Source of the DNA: Polynucleobacter sp. AP-Melu-500A-A1
GTDB lineage: Bacteria; Pseudomonadota; Gammaproteobacteria; Burkholderiales; Burkholderiaceae
Direction: 5' to 3'
NCBI RefSeq assembly: GCF_018882125.1
Contig: NZ_JACVOZ010000002.1
Location: 434,001 to 498,000 of the forward strand
DNA: 64,000 nt
The notes beneath the pieces are model-generated. The model was not told the origin of the DNA and ran no database searches. It was given only the letters and a program-made list of their open reading frames with translations. Made by a program: the position numbers and the translations under genes. Positions 44,983 through 53,750 of this stretch are shown here, in pieces (position 1 is the first letter of the stretch; each line of letters begins with the position of its first letter).

Positions 44983-45816
44983 ATGGCTACAAAGAAGTCT
45001 CCAGCAAAAAAGAAAGTAGCTACTAAGGTGGTAAAAAAAGCCCCTGCAAAAAAAGCTGTCAAGAAAGTTGCGCCTAAGAAAGTAGCAGCTAAAAAGACAG
45101 TTAAAAAAGTAGTGAAGAAACTAGCAGCTAAAAAAGTAGCGCCCAAGAAAGTTGCTTCAAAAAAGCCAGTAGCTAAAAAAGTGAGTAAGAAGGTAGTCAA
45201 AAAATCTTCTGCTAAAACACCAAAGGTAGATCAATACGGACTCGAACAAGATGATGAGTTCTATGGTCTGTACTTCGCAAAATCAACTAAAAAAGGTTTG
45301 GTAGAAGTAAAACCATGCACTTTCACTCTCATGTATTGGTGGAAAGGCTTACTCGGCTATCCTGACATGATTGAAATCTCTAAAGGTAGTAACACTGCGA
45401 TGTTGCAGTTTGAATCTACTTTTGGTGGCGGCGATTCAGGTGAAACTGAACTTACCGAAAAAGATGTATTGGATATTGATCACATCATTGAAGTAGATGA
45501 GGATGAGATGATGGTATCCCTTTACTCTTACGTACCTATTCCAGTTCCAGAAAACTTGATCGGTGCCTTAGGCCTAGCAATTCTCAATATCAACCCTGAA
45601 ACACGTTATGGCAGCTTAGAGCTATGTACTACTGAGAATGAAGAAGGCAATACTGAGCATTTCTTACGCTATCGTGTTGCAAGCTATTTGCGTGGTATTA
45701 AGTCTGGCAAGGTTGAGGCAATCGAAAGCATGGTCACAAACGGTTCCGAGTTCTTTGGCCTAGCTTTAGATGCAATGTGTGTCAATAAATCTATCAAGAA
45801 GTGGTTACTGAGTTAA
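44983..45816 (+). CDS. histone-H1-like basic tail joined to an acidic YbjN-like domain
   Basis: 277 residues. Residues 1-80 are a Lys/Ala/Val/Pro repeat (KKVAxKK, APKKVA units) like eukaryotic H1 tails, HctA-type bacterial H1 proteins and AlgP. From about 85 to 277 is a folded, acidic domain: GLVEVKPCTFTLMYWWKG, then HIIEVDEDEMMVSLYSYV, ILNINPETRYGSLEL and HFLRYRVASYLRGI. The latter matches the pattern of YbjN/type-III-chaperone-like domains. I infer a nucleic-acid-binding tail on a protein-binding domain; no function is known to me. AAGGG precedes the ATG. Confidence 0.7.
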   Translation: MATKKSPAKKKVATKVVKKAPAKKAVKKVAPKKVAAKKTVKKVVKKLAAKKVAPKKVASKKPVAKKVSKKVVKKSSAKTPKVDQYGLEQDDEFYGLYFAKSTKKGLVEVKPCTFTLMYWWKGLLGYPDMIEISKGSNTAMLQFESTFGGGDSGETELTEKDVLDIDHIIEVDEDEMMVSLYSYVPIPVPENLIGALGLAILNINPETRYGSLELCTTENEEGNTEHFLRYRVASYLRGIKSGKVEAIESMVTNGSEFFGLALDAMCVNKSIKKWLLS

Positions 45817-45837
45817 CTGACTCAGTAACTCAGTAAC
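45804..45837 (+). repeat. hairpin with two alternative 3' arms over the stop codon
   Basis: GTTACTGAGT (45804-45813) pairs perfectly with ACTCAGTAAC at 45820-45829 or with the overlapping second copy at 45828-45837. The first structure encloses the TAA stop codon. No T tract follows, so it looks like a 3'-end or regulatory RNA structure and not a simple terminator. Confidence 0.5.
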
Positions 45838-45838
45838 A

Positions 45839-45870
45839 TTGTCTTACCTACAGCTGTAGGTATAAGACAA
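45839..45870. repeat. 32-base near-palindrome between convergent genes
   Basis: TTGTCTTACCTACAG pairs with CTGTAGGTATAAGACAA with a 2-base bulge and no loop spacer. It overlaps the end of the convergent lipoprotein gene. It may act as a bidirectional terminator; neither strand has a strong T tract. Confidence 0.45.
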
Positions 45871-46107
45871 AGGAAAGCGGTCATTGAAAGTCTTGCGGTT
45901 CTCAATCAATGTAGCAGTCCGCTTTCCTAACTTCTTGCATTCAGCCTCGGCTAATTCCTGCGCTTCTGAGTCCATAGCCGATTTAGGGGCATGCACCCCG
46001 ATAGAGCCATCGGACTGTTTATACACCCTAAAATCGCTCTCCGGGGTTGCACAGGCAAATAACAAGCCTACTGCACAGCCTAAAATACCGTAATGTATTT
46101 TTCTCAT
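45844..46107 (-). CDS. small lipoprotein of unknown function
   Basis: 87 residues from ATG 46107, which lies 1 base after the stop of the amidohydrolase gene. Signal peptide with lipobox LLFAC (Cys near 19). The mature part has SDGSIGVHAPKSAMDSEAQELAEAECKKLGKRA-like text and ends SYTYSCR, giving two further Cys that may form a disulfide. An in-frame upstream start would run into the neighbour's coding end. Probable outer-membrane lipoprotein of unknown role. Confidence 0.7.
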   Translation of the reverse strand: MRKIHYGILGCAVGLLFACATPESDFRVYKQSDGSIGVHAPKSAMDSEAQELAEAECKKLGKRTATLIENRKTFNDRFPLSYTYSCR

Positions 46108-46108
46108 A

Positions 46109-47611
46109 TTACGTCTGCATATACCCATATCTAAGGTTGGTTCTACCATCACCAAACTCGTCATAATTCAATTTAGCTAATGCCACTTTATCCCCCACCA
46201 ATGCATTTCGTTGTGCTTGGGTGAAGTTATAGAGACGCGCTGAATTATCACCAAAGATAGCGCGCTTGACTGGTCCATCAGCTGGTCCCAGAGCTGCAAA
46301 GCCATATTTCTTTTGCATATCCTCGGGGATTTCCAGGCGGCGTAAAGCTTCAATTTGCCATTGCGGAGAGCCCGTCCAAATCGCATCTGTTCCCCAAACG
46401 ACATGATCAGTTCCCAGTCCCTGAATCAACTGGCCCATCATTGCAGCACAGAGTCTTGGTTCAGCAATGGTGCTCTGTGCAAAGATCTGCCCCAAGTCAC
46501 CATAGACATTTTTTACGCCTGCTTTTTGAGGAATCTGCGCTAAGTCAGTTACCCAATCAATCCGACCCGTACGCATAAATTGCTGCCAGCCCTCATCCCA
46601 AGTACCGCCGGTGTAACGAAAGGCCGAGTGATAAATTACAAAGTTGAGTTCCGGCCAATCTTTTGCCGCTTTAGCAACATCATCTACTGTTGCATATGGC
46701 AATAGATGTGGATACTGCTGTGTTACTGATGGTGGGTACAAACCTTTGTGCACACAAACGTTAGCCAAGCTTGGTTTCGTCTTACTCCACTTAGCCAACT
46801 TTTCATAGAAGGGATAAACCAACTTCTCATCGTCCAAGCGCCAAGGATGTTTAGAGAGTTGCTTATTCGTGTTGTCACCAATGGTGTAGCCCTTAAAGGA
46901 ATCTGGCTTGAGGTTTTCATAATCGGCTTCTGCTTTTTCTAACCAACCTGGCATTCCAGGCATGAATATGGCATGCGCGAACATACGCTGCGTACCCGCT
47001 TCTTGATTAACCGTTTTGCGTGCTTGCGCCTTCATTTCATTGGTTAAAAACCAATCTCTTGGATCTTCTGATCCCGATCCAGAAATTAAGGCAATCTTGG
47101 TATCGCTATCTAAATAGATTTCTTTGAAGTAGTTTGCAAATTTCAGGTCGTCTAAAGTCTGAGGCTTGCCAGCAAGGGCTGGATTCCAAGCAGCTTTTCC
47201 TACCGCCTCCCGTGACCTGACAAACCCCTCTAAACGAGTATCGTCTCGCAGATAATGCGTATGCATATCCATGATGAATTGGCTCTTGAGGGCTGCTGCA
47301 CGTTCATTTGCCATCTCAGGTGTCGCTGCTTCAGCATGACTGACCCCATACAGCGGTCCAAAGGTTTCATTCATCGCAAGAAAGGCTGCAGCCATTCCTG
47401 CAGCACCCTGAAAGAAATGACGGCGTGAAACGCCTTGATGTTTTGCTAGTCTTGAGCCAATTTCTTTGACACGCTTCTCAAACTCTTTTTGCTTTGGTGT
47501 TTGTACACCGGGCATAAACTCATCACTAGAAATTGCCTGTGTAGGAATGGGCGAACGAAATTTAGCAGTTTCTGCGGGGATTAATTTTTCAATCTCATCG
47601 GGCGTCATCAT
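46109..47611 (-). CDS. Tat-exported metal-dependent amidohydrolase (COG2159-like)
   Basis: 500 residues. A long N-terminal region (1-60) precedes a Tat signal RRHFFQGAAGMAAAFLAM, so the N terminus is unusually extended before the twin arginines. The TIM-barrel starts with the metal motif DMHTHYL (HxH). Other ligands are in VCVHKGL, YHSAF and WGTDAIW. The family includes amidohydrolase-2 decarboxylases and hydrolases. AGGAG precedes the first ATG. It heads a run of secreted hydrolases on the minus strand. The substrate is unknown. Confidence 0.82.
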   Translation of the reverse strand: MMTPDEIEKLIPAETAKFRSPIPTQAISSDEFMPGVQTPKQKEFEKRVKEIGSRLAKHQGVSRRHFFQGAAGMAAAFLAMNETFGPLYGVSHAEAATPEMANERAAALKSQFIMDMHTHYLRDDTRLEGFVRSREAVGKAAWNPALAGKPQTLDDLKFANYFKEIYLDSDTKIALISGSGSEDPRDWFLTNEMKAQARKTVNQEAGTQRMFAHAIFMPGMPGWLEKAEADYENLKPDSFKGYTIGDNTNKQLSKHPWRLDDEKLVYPFYEKLAKWSKTKPSLANVCVHKGLYPPSVTQQYPHLLPYATVDDVAKAAKDWPELNFVIYHSAFRYTGGTWDEGWQQFMRTGRIDWVTDLAQIPQKAGVKNVYGDLGQIFAQSTIAEPRLCAAMMGQLIQGLGTDHVVWGTDAIWTGSPQWQIEALRRLEIPEDMQKKYGFAALGPADGPVKRAIFGDNSARLYNFTQAQRNALVGDKVALAKLNYDEFGDGRTNLRYGYMQT

Positions 47612-47640
47612 GATATGAGTCTCCTATGTCTTAAAAGATA

Positions 47641-48447
47641 TTAACGTTTTTGATACTCTTTGACAGTATCGTAAGCTACTTGCTGCAAATACAATGCCAC
47701 CTCAGGACTTAAGCCAGCGTTATATTTAAGGCCAACCGGAGATTGGTTAAATAAAGTGGCATAAGTTGTTGCTGCCGATAGATAAGTGCCCGCCACACTG
47801 GGATGGCGCTTATCAGGGGCATATAACTCCAAGTCAGGCTTTAAAGCGATCGATTTAGCAAACGCTAAACCAACCGGAATTACCAAAACACCATTCTCAT
47901 TACCTGCTGCAGTATAGGCATCTGCCAGTGGAATGGTCATGTCAGGTTTATCTTTGTAAGCCCATGACATAAAGAAGACTGGTACAGAGCCGTTGCGCTT
48001 TACAGTATCGCTATGCTTCTTTGCGTACTCTGTAAAGACAGACTTCATTTGGGGATGGATGGGGCATTGGCTACAGTCCATCAAAATAGCGGCATCGAAT
48101 AATGGTTGACGCGTAGGATTCATCACCACATTGTTCTGAGCATCAAACGAGTATTTTCCAATGGCATTTGGACGGAAATAAGAGTCGACATCATGCCAAT
48201 CAAAACCCGATCCACTAATCGTAATCATACTTTGGCGAAGTGGAGCACCCTTCATTCCCTCAGCAACCATTGGCCCAAGGTTGCTAATAATGCCGTTATT
48301 GAAATAGAAAAAGCTATTCCCAATAAAAGCAACTGATTTTGGCGCATCCTTAGGATAACTTTGAACAGTTGGCTTTTGCTGTGCAAAGGAAATACTCTGC
48401 GCCAGTACCAGATACAGCGCAAGACCAAGTAATTTAGAAATTTTCAT
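47641..48447 (-). CDS. SGNH-like secreted hydrolase
   Basis: 268 residues with a signal peptide (ends near SFAQ-QK). Block I appears as AFIGNSFFYFNNG with the nucleophile Ser, and block V as DKRHPSVAGTYLSA with Asp-x-x-His. A CSQC pair lies in the middle (LMDCSQCPIHP). Proteins of this kind are esterases or acyl hydrolases. It lies 30 bp upstream of the amidohydrolase in the same direction, likely co-transcribed. Substrate unknown. Confidence 0.72.
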   Translation of the reverse strand: MKISKLLGLALYLVLAQSISFAQQKPTVQSYPKDAPKSVAFIGNSFFYFNNGIISNLGPMVAEGMKGAPLRQSMITISGSGFDWHDVDSYFRPNAIGKYSFDAQNNVVMNPTRQPLFDAAILMDCSQCPIHPQMKSVFTEYAKKHSDTVKRNGSVPVFFMSWAYKDKPDMTIPLADAYTAAGNENGVLVIPVGLAFAKSIALKPDLELYAPDKRHPSVAGTYLSAATTYATLFNQSPVGLKYNAGLSPEVALYLQQVAYDTVKEYQKR

Positions 48448-48479
48448 AGGGTTCCAGATAATCGTATTGTTCTTGTAGA

Positions 48480-49448
48480 TTATTTAAAGAGTTTTACCAA
48501 AAATGCATCAATCTCACGAGTTGATTTTTGGGTAGCGTCATCATCTCGCCCAACATGCGGATCTAACTGGACACACGCATCAGAATACTGAAACTCTTGA
48601 TTTGTTTGAGTATTAATCAAGATCCCTTCTGTCTTTTCAGTAATAGTGCAAGCCCTCACTGTTTGCGCATTCTTAGAAATAACTGGCGGCACTGTTCCTA
48701 AAGGTGAATCAAAGGCATGAGGACCAAAGTCATATTCGAATAACTCGACATTTTGCTTGGCTGCTTTTAACTTATTAACATAGGTCTTGCATGCGCCAAT
48801 AGGGTTGTAATCATCTGCCCTGCCGTGATGCAATTGAATCGGCTTACCTGTAGTCTTATCGTCACCGATATAGCTCGTAACACAATCAGCGTAAAAGGGA
48901 ATATGGGCTGCAAACACTGTGCCGCTCTTATTCCACTGCTTATTAAAGCGCTCAACACTCGCAAATAAGCTTGCTTGGCCTCCCCTTGAGAATCCCATCA
49001 TGACAAACTTGCTGGAATCTAAACGAGGATGCTTAGCCAAAATCTCCATTGCTCTATAGCTATCTAGGATGAGATTTAATCTACCTAATAAAGCCTGATT
49101 AGGGCCAACCACTGTTAAACCTCGACCTGTAAAGCCATCCAAACTAAAGGTGGCATAGCCCTGTGCTAAAAAATGATTGGACCAATATTCCACATTGGGC
49201 CCGATACCACTAGAACCATGAACTAAAAAAATTACTGGAATTTTTTGACTGACTGGCTTTTGAGGAAAGCGCAAAATACCATTAACAGTCACTTCTTTAC
49301 CGTTCTTATCACCTTGTAAAAACTGCTTATCCGAAATAGTTAAGGTGGGGATGGAATAAATTTCTGCGCGGGTAGGATAAACAATCTCAGTGCCGGCTTG
49401 TGCGGACAAGCATAGCGTTGCCAGGGTGGCAATCAGTAAATACTTCAT
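48480..49448 (-). CDS. secreted dienelactone-hydrolase-like alpha/beta hydrolase
   Basis: 322 residues with a signal peptide (ends near LSAQA-GT). Motifs are VIFLVHGSSGIGPNVEYW (oxyanion hole), the nucleophile GFSRGGQASLFA, the acidic residue in LHHGRADDYNP and the His in FDFGPHAFDSP. Extra Cys residues (YADCVTSY, GACKTYV, RACTITE, SDACVQL) suggest two disulfides, consistent with periplasmic location. Substrate unknown. Confidence 0.82.
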   Translation of the reverse strand: MKYLLIATLATLCLSAQAGTEIVYPTRAEIYSIPTLTISDKQFLQGDKNGKEVTVNGILRFPQKPVSQKIPVIFLVHGSSGIGPNVEYWSNHFLAQGYATFSLDGFTGRGLTVVGPNQALLGRLNLILDSYRAMEILAKHPRLDSSKFVMMGFSRGGQASLFASVERFNKQWNKSGTVFAAHIPFYADCVTSYIGDDKTTGKPIQLHHGRADDYNPIGACKTYVNKLKAAKQNVELFEYDFGPHAFDSPLGTVPPVISKNAQTVRACTITEKTEGILINTQTNQEFQYSDACVQLDPHVGRDDDATQKSTREIDAFLVKLFK

Positions 49449-49549
49449 CAGTTTTAGTCTCCAAAAAACGATTAATAACGACTTATTTTTATGTATCTAT
49501 ATCGTTAAAACATCTTACCTGAAGCTAGGGCAAAAATCCTAAATCAGGC

Positions 49550-50584
49550 TTACTTCGCCATCCACTGGCTAAGCTTCTCTTTCCACCACTTAGCCTGGCC
49601 TGTTGTGGAATGGCCTAAAGTCTGCTCATTCGCAGGGATCAGATAGAGCTCTGACGCTTTCACGCGTTTTAATTCTTTTTGCATGATGCCTAGCTCAGGG
49701 GGGTTTCTTTCGTCATCAGCCGAATTAATTACCAATACCTTTGCTTTAATCTTTTCAAGATCTGGGCCTGGATTAAAGTCCCGTGAAGACTCCCATTGGT
49801 ATAGAAAGTCGTTGGCATCCATCGTTAAAGGATTATTGAGCTTTTCATTAACGAGCGCATCGGCTTTTTCGCTATTGGGCGCTAAGAATTGCAGATGCTG
49901 ATTACCGCCAGTAGTAGCAAAAGGATAGAAGACGCTTGCAAAATGAGCGCTCTTGGGTTGCACTTCATAATTTCCGCCATTCCAGGCGGGATCACGGCGA
50001 ATCGATTCAGAGATAAAGCGTCGCATTATCCAATTACGGCCCGACATCGCACTCGGTGTCGATGCCATCGGCGCTAAATAGTCTGTAAATCCTGGATAGT
50101 TCGTCCCCCATAACCAGGTCTGCATGCCCCCCATGGAATTACCTAAGACTAGTTTGAGATGTTTGATACCCAAACCTTCTGTTACTAGGCGATATTGGCC
50201 TTGGACCATGTCACTGTAGTTATATCTTGGAAATTGCGCCTTCATCCCATCCGAGGGTTTGCTAGATTTGCCTACGCCAATCGCATCGGGAATGATGATG
50301 AAATACTTATTCGCATCTAATGGCTGACCAGCCATAAACAACTCACCACCAAAATCTTTTCCCAGCATACCTTTTGCTGAACCTGCAGTCCCATGGAGAA
50401 TCAGTACAGCAGGATTATTGGGATTACCCAAGGTGACATAGCCAATCTTGGCTTCCTTTAAAGTCTCACCCGTATGAAACTGAAAATCTTTTGCAATCCA
50501 TACGCCCTCTTTTTGATTTGGGTAATCATTCGCAAAACAAAATGGGCTAATAATAGTCAGAAGTGTTAGAAGTATTTTTTTCAT
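49550..50584 (-). CDS. secreted MetX-like alpha/beta hydrolase
   Basis: 344 residues with a signal peptide (ends near CFA-ND). It follows the homoserine acetyltransferase fold pattern: LHGTAGSAKGMLG, VVGVGKSSKPSDG-like region, nucleophile GNSMGGMQTWLWG, acid in VLVINSADDERNPPE and His in QTLGHSTTGQAKWW. True MetX is cytoplasmic, so a secreted form is probably an esterase or hydrolase. Belongs to the same run of secreted hydrolases. Confidence 0.82.
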   Translation of the reverse strand: MKKILLTLLTIISPFCFANDYPNQKEGVWIAKDFQFHTGETLKEAKIGYVTLGNPNNPAVLILHGTAGSAKGMLGKDFGGELFMAGQPLDANKYFIIIPDAIGVGKSSKPSDGMKAQFPRYNYSDMVQGQYRLVTEGLGIKHLKLVLGNSMGGMQTWLWGTNYPGFTDYLAPMASTPSAMSGRNWIMRRFISESIRRDPAWNGGNYEVQPKSAHFASVFYPFATTGGNQHLQFLAPNSEKADALVNEKLNNPLTMDANDFLYQWESSRDFNPGPDLEKIKAKVLVINSADDERNPPELGIMQKELKRVKASELYLIPANEQTLGHSTTGQAKWWKEKLSQWMAK

Positions 50585-50633
50585 ATTAGGTTCATCACTT
50601 TTGTCTCACATGCCTTCCAAAGACACTAAAGAA

Positions 50634-51704
50634 TTATTGCAAAGCCTCTAATACTGCCTTGGCCATTGAAGCAGTATTGCCTTTGCCATTAATATCTCCC
50701 GTCCTAGCATTAGGATTGGCTAATGCGACTGTGGTTGCCTTTGACATCGATCTTGCCATCGCTACAGCCTCTGGGATATTCTTACTATGGCCAAGCCAAT
50801 CAAACATCATCCGAGTCGATTCAATCATGGAGTATGGGTTGGCAATGCCTTGACCTGCAATATCTGGAGCCGATCCGTGGGTAGCTTGCGCCATCACTAC
50901 ATCACCATCGCCGATGCATAAACCCGGCGCCATTCCTAAACCGCCAACCAGGCCCGCAGCTTCATCTGACAAGATATCGCCAAACATATTCGTTGTCACT
51001 ATCACATCAAAGTTTTGAGGATCACGTACTAGGCGCATTGCCATAGTGTCAACAATCACGTCGTCAACGAGTACATCTGGATATTGAGGGGCCAGTTTTT
51101 TACACTCCTCTACAAACATCCCGCAGCCCAGCTTAAAGACAGTGTCTTTATGAACATAAGTCAAATGCTTCTTTCGTTGGCGCGCTAATTCATAGGCAGC
51201 TTGGGCTACACGGCGACTTCCTGTTCTCGTAATAACGCGCATAGAAAGCGTGATTTCATCGCTTGGACGAAATTCGGCATTTCCAAGCAGCATGTTTCGA
51301 TCTGGCTGAAAGCCTTCATTGTTTTCGCGAACAATCACTAAATCAATATCATCACGCAGACATCCAATATCGGGATAAGAACGTGTTGGCCTTACGTTTG
51401 CAAATAAATTAAATTGCTTACGTAAAATAGGATGGGGGTTGATGGCATTGGCTTGCTTCGGATATGCGCGATGACCAATGGGCCCTAATATCCATCCATC
51501 TAGAGTACGCAATGTTTCTAGCGTCTCCGGTGGCAGAGTATGCCCGTGAGTATCGAGTGCACGTCGCCCGATTGGCAAAGGCACCCACTCAATATCAACT
51601 TGATGAAGTTTGGCGGCGGCTTTAGCAACTTCGACTGCAACCGGCACAATCTCATGACCAATATCATCACCCTCTAAGATTCCAATTCGTAATTTCTTTG
51701 ACAT
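50634..51704 (-). CDS. isopropylmalate/tartrate dehydrogenase-family enzyme
   Basis: 356-residue NAD-dependent beta-decarboxylating dehydrogenase. GILEGDDIGHEIVPVAVEV is the N-terminal loop, HPILRKQFNLFANVRPTR the substrate-Arg region, IVRENNEGFQPDRN, the VHKDTVFKLGCG Lys segment and TNMFGDILSDEAAGLVGGLG the metal Asp motif; NAD contacts are in THGSAPDIAGQGIANP. The LRKQFNL segment is unlike typical LeuB and closer to tartrate dehydrogenase or other 2-hydroxyacid decarboxylases. It sits 3 bp from a Bug receptor, arguing for catabolism and not leucine synthesis. Confidence 0.88.
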   Translation of the reverse strand: MSKKLRIGILEGDDIGHEIVPVAVEVAKAAAKLHQVDIEWVPLPIGRRALDTHGHTLPPETLETLRTLDGWILGPIGHRAYPKQANAINPHPILRKQFNLFANVRPTRSYPDIGCLRDDIDLVIVRENNEGFQPDRNMLLGNAEFRPSDEITLSMRVITRTGSRRVAQAAYELARQRKKHLTYVHKDTVFKLGCGMFVEECKKLAPQYPDVLVDDVIVDTMAMRLVRDPQNFDVIVTTNMFGDILSDEAAGLVGGLGMAPGLCIGDGDVVMAQATHGSAPDIAGQGIANPYSMIESTRMMFDWLGHSKNIPEAVAMARSMSKATTVALANPNARTGDINGKGNTASMAKAVLEALQ

Positions 51705-51707
51705 GAC

Positions 51708-52673
51708 CTACTCTTCCAATTGAATATTGCGAGCTTTTGCCAGGACAGACCATCGCCTAGTTTCATCTTTAATAAATTGACCGAATTGCTCAGGAGACAT
51801 CGGCATGGGCTCGACTGCTTCGATCAATAACTTCTCCCGCATCTCCGGGAGTTTCAGCGTAGCAATTTGGGTTTCATTCAATCGCTTCACAATATCAGAC
51901 GGAATACCAGCTGGACCAACCGTGCCATACCATTGCATTGCATCAAAACCTTTAAAGCCCAACTCTTCCATAGTAGGTACATCTTTTAATACGGAACTGC
52001 GTTTTGACCCTGTGACCGCTAATGCACGCACCCTGCCCGACTGAATGTATTGCAAGGCCGCAGCTAAACCCGGGAACATGGCTTGCGTTTGACCTCCTAA
52101 TAAATCATTGATTGCTGGAGCAATCCCACGATAGGGAATATGCAGAATATAAAGACCCGTCTCTTGCTTAAATAATTCCATCGTCATATGAGTAAGAGAT
52201 CCTTGGCCAGCAGTGCCGTAGCTCAGCTTTCCTGGATTCTTGCGCACATAGTCAATAAATTCCTTCATATTTTTTACAGGAATCTGACTATTCACAATCA
52301 AAACATTCGGTGTAGCACCAATCATGCCAATGGGGGTGAAATCTTTAATAGGGTCATAAGGGACCTTGCGTGTCGCAGGATTTGTGCCATGGGTAGCAAC
52401 ATAACCCTGCATCAAAGTGTAGCCATCAGGTGCTGCCCTCATCGTAGTCTGCGAGGCAATCACTCCGCCACCGCCACTTTGGTTTTCGACTACAAAAGTT
52501 TGACCTAGTATTCGGCCCCAACGTTCAGTAACTACACGCGCAATCATGTCGTTGCCACCACCAGCAGCAACAGGAACAATATAGCGGATGGGTTTTGAGG
52601 GATAAGCCTGGGCCCTCACTGAAAGCGGTAAAGATAGCGCAAGAGACAAGCCTAGAAAATGGCGACGTTTCAT
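51708..52673 (-). CDS. Bug/TctC-family periplasmic solute receptor (5)
   Basis: 321 residues from ATG 52673 (MKRRHFLGLSLALSLPLS, signal ending near RAQ-AY). Segments: PIRYIVPVAAGGGNDMIARV, ENQSGGGGVIASQTTMRAAPDGYTL and ILHIPYRGIAPAINDLLGGQ. The frame extends 12 codons upstream without family similarity. It ends 3 bp before the isopropylmalate/tartrate-dehydrogenase-like gene on the same strand, so the pair probably handles one substrate. AraC regulator gene is divergent. Confidence 0.9.
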   Translation of the reverse strand: MKRRHFLGLSLALSLPLSVRAQAYPSKPIRYIVPVAAGGGNDMIARVVTERWGRILGQTFVVENQSGGGGVIASQTTMRAAPDGYTLMQGYVATHGTNPATRKVPYDPIKDFTPIGMIGATPNVLIVNSQIPVKNMKEFIDYVRKNPGKLSYGTAGQGSLTHMTMELFKQETGLYILHIPYRGIAPAINDLLGGQTQAMFPGLAAALQYIQSGRVRALAVTGSKRSSVLKDVPTMEELGFKGFDAMQWYGTVGPAGIPSDIVKRLNETQIATLKLPEMREKLLIEAVEPMPMSPEQFGQFIKDETRRWSVLAKARNIQLEE

Positions 52674-52840
52674 ATATAGTTGAAAATTAAGGGGCCAAAA
52701 ACATAGCATAGCCTAATTACATTGTTCTATATAAAGAAAAAAGGGCTACTGAGGTAATATGGACTGCCCTGTGGACAAAATAGTGCACGACCCATTATTG
52801 TTAGGCCTAAATAAAGCGATAGCTAACCAGGTTATTCAAC

Positions 52841-53743
52841 ATGTTAAAAGATTCGGTACAGATCAAAACCTACCAGATGTCAGAAAGGTCTGAGAACCTT
52901 GACTTCGAAATTAGAGATTGGCGCATTAGAAATCCCCTTGTTACGCCCCATAGGCATGAGTTTTTTCAAATTCATGTCAATGTGAATGGCGGCTCAAAAC
53001 ACGGTATTCGAAATGTTGAATCCACTTATCCAGATAATTCAATCATTTTTATTCTTCCATACCGGGTCCATTACAGCATCCCAGCAGAAAATCCCGATTA
53101 CCACATCATCAATTTCAATAGAAGCTTCCTCGGCCCGAATCTGACCGCAAACTTATTTGAGACCGAAGAGCTCATTGCACTTGAACACCCAGAAATTATT
53201 CCATTTCTTTATCAAGGTGCAATCAACTTCAACTTCAGTGATGAGCAGTTTTCATACATACTGAAGCTAGTTCAACAAATGCACCAAATTAATAGCATGC
53301 GCAATATGGGCTGGAGAGAGAGAATCCGAGGCTGCCTCTTAGACCTCATTGGATACGCTATGGAGAGCTATTCAACAGAAATTACTCGCCTATTAAATAC
53401 CCAAACAAACCAGAGTAGCCAAACTGAGTCATTTAAACGGGTGATTCAGTTTATTGACAAAAATATGAGTTCAAATTTAACCCTTGAATCGGTTGCCCAT
53501 TCTACTTTTTTATCGCCTAATTACATTTCACAATTATTAAAGCAAAAGACTGGATTAGCTTTTGTAGGATGGCTCACCATGAAGAGAATGGAAAAGGCCC
53601 AAGAGTTACTGCTGATGACAGATAACCGAATTTCAGATATTGCAAACGAGGTTGGATTTGCCGATGAGGGCTACTTTACGAGACGGTTCAAACAAAAATT
53701 TAATTTTTCACCAAGCGAGTTCCGTGCCCAGAGGCGGCATTAA
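52841..53743 (+). CDS. AraC-family transcriptional regulator with cupin sensor
   Basis: 300 residues. The N-terminal AraC-binding cupin (about 25-130) contains PHRHEFFQIHVNVNGG. The C-terminal double helix-turn-helix (about 200-298) has LTLESVAHSTFLSPNYISQLLKQK and ISDIANEVGFADEGYFTRRFKQKF with FSPSEFR. Divergent from the Bug/dehydrogenase pair and convergent with the CBS gene; it is the likely regulator of that pair, responding to a small carboxylate or sugar. ATG 52841 has no clear Shine-Dalgarno, and ATG 52877 is an alternative. Confidence 0.9.
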   Translation: MLKDSVQIKTYQMSERSENLDFEIRDWRIRNPLVTPHRHEFFQIHVNVNGGSKHGIRNVESTYPDNSIIFILPYRVHYSIPAENPDYHIINFNRSFLGPNLTANLFETEELIALEHPEIIPFLYQGAINFNFSDEQFSYILKLVQQMHQINSMRNMGWRERIRGCLLDLIGYAMESYSTEITRLLNTQTNQSSQTESFKRVIQFIDKNMSSNLTLESVAHSTFLSPNYISQLLKQKTGLAFVGWLTMKRMEKAQELLLMTDNRISDIANEVGFADEGYFTRRFKQKFNFSPSEFRAQRRH

Positions 53744-53750
53744 CGCTGGA

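Noticed and set aside
44946..45200. 84-codon minus-strand ORF rich in Phe, Thr and Ala over the H1-like tail
   Set aside because: It is the antisense reading of the lysine/alanine repeat (Lys codons give Phe/Leu), so low complexity explains it.
44983..45230. CRISPR-like or tandem DNA repeat in the lysine-rich region
   Set aside because: The repetition is at protein level with irregular units; no constant repeat with unique spacers exists here or elsewhere in the window.
50634..51704. leuB (3-isopropylmalate dehydrogenase for leucine synthesis)
   Set aside because: No leuC/leuD neighbours, a divergent substrate loop and a paired Bug receptor point to catabolism of another hydroxy acid.
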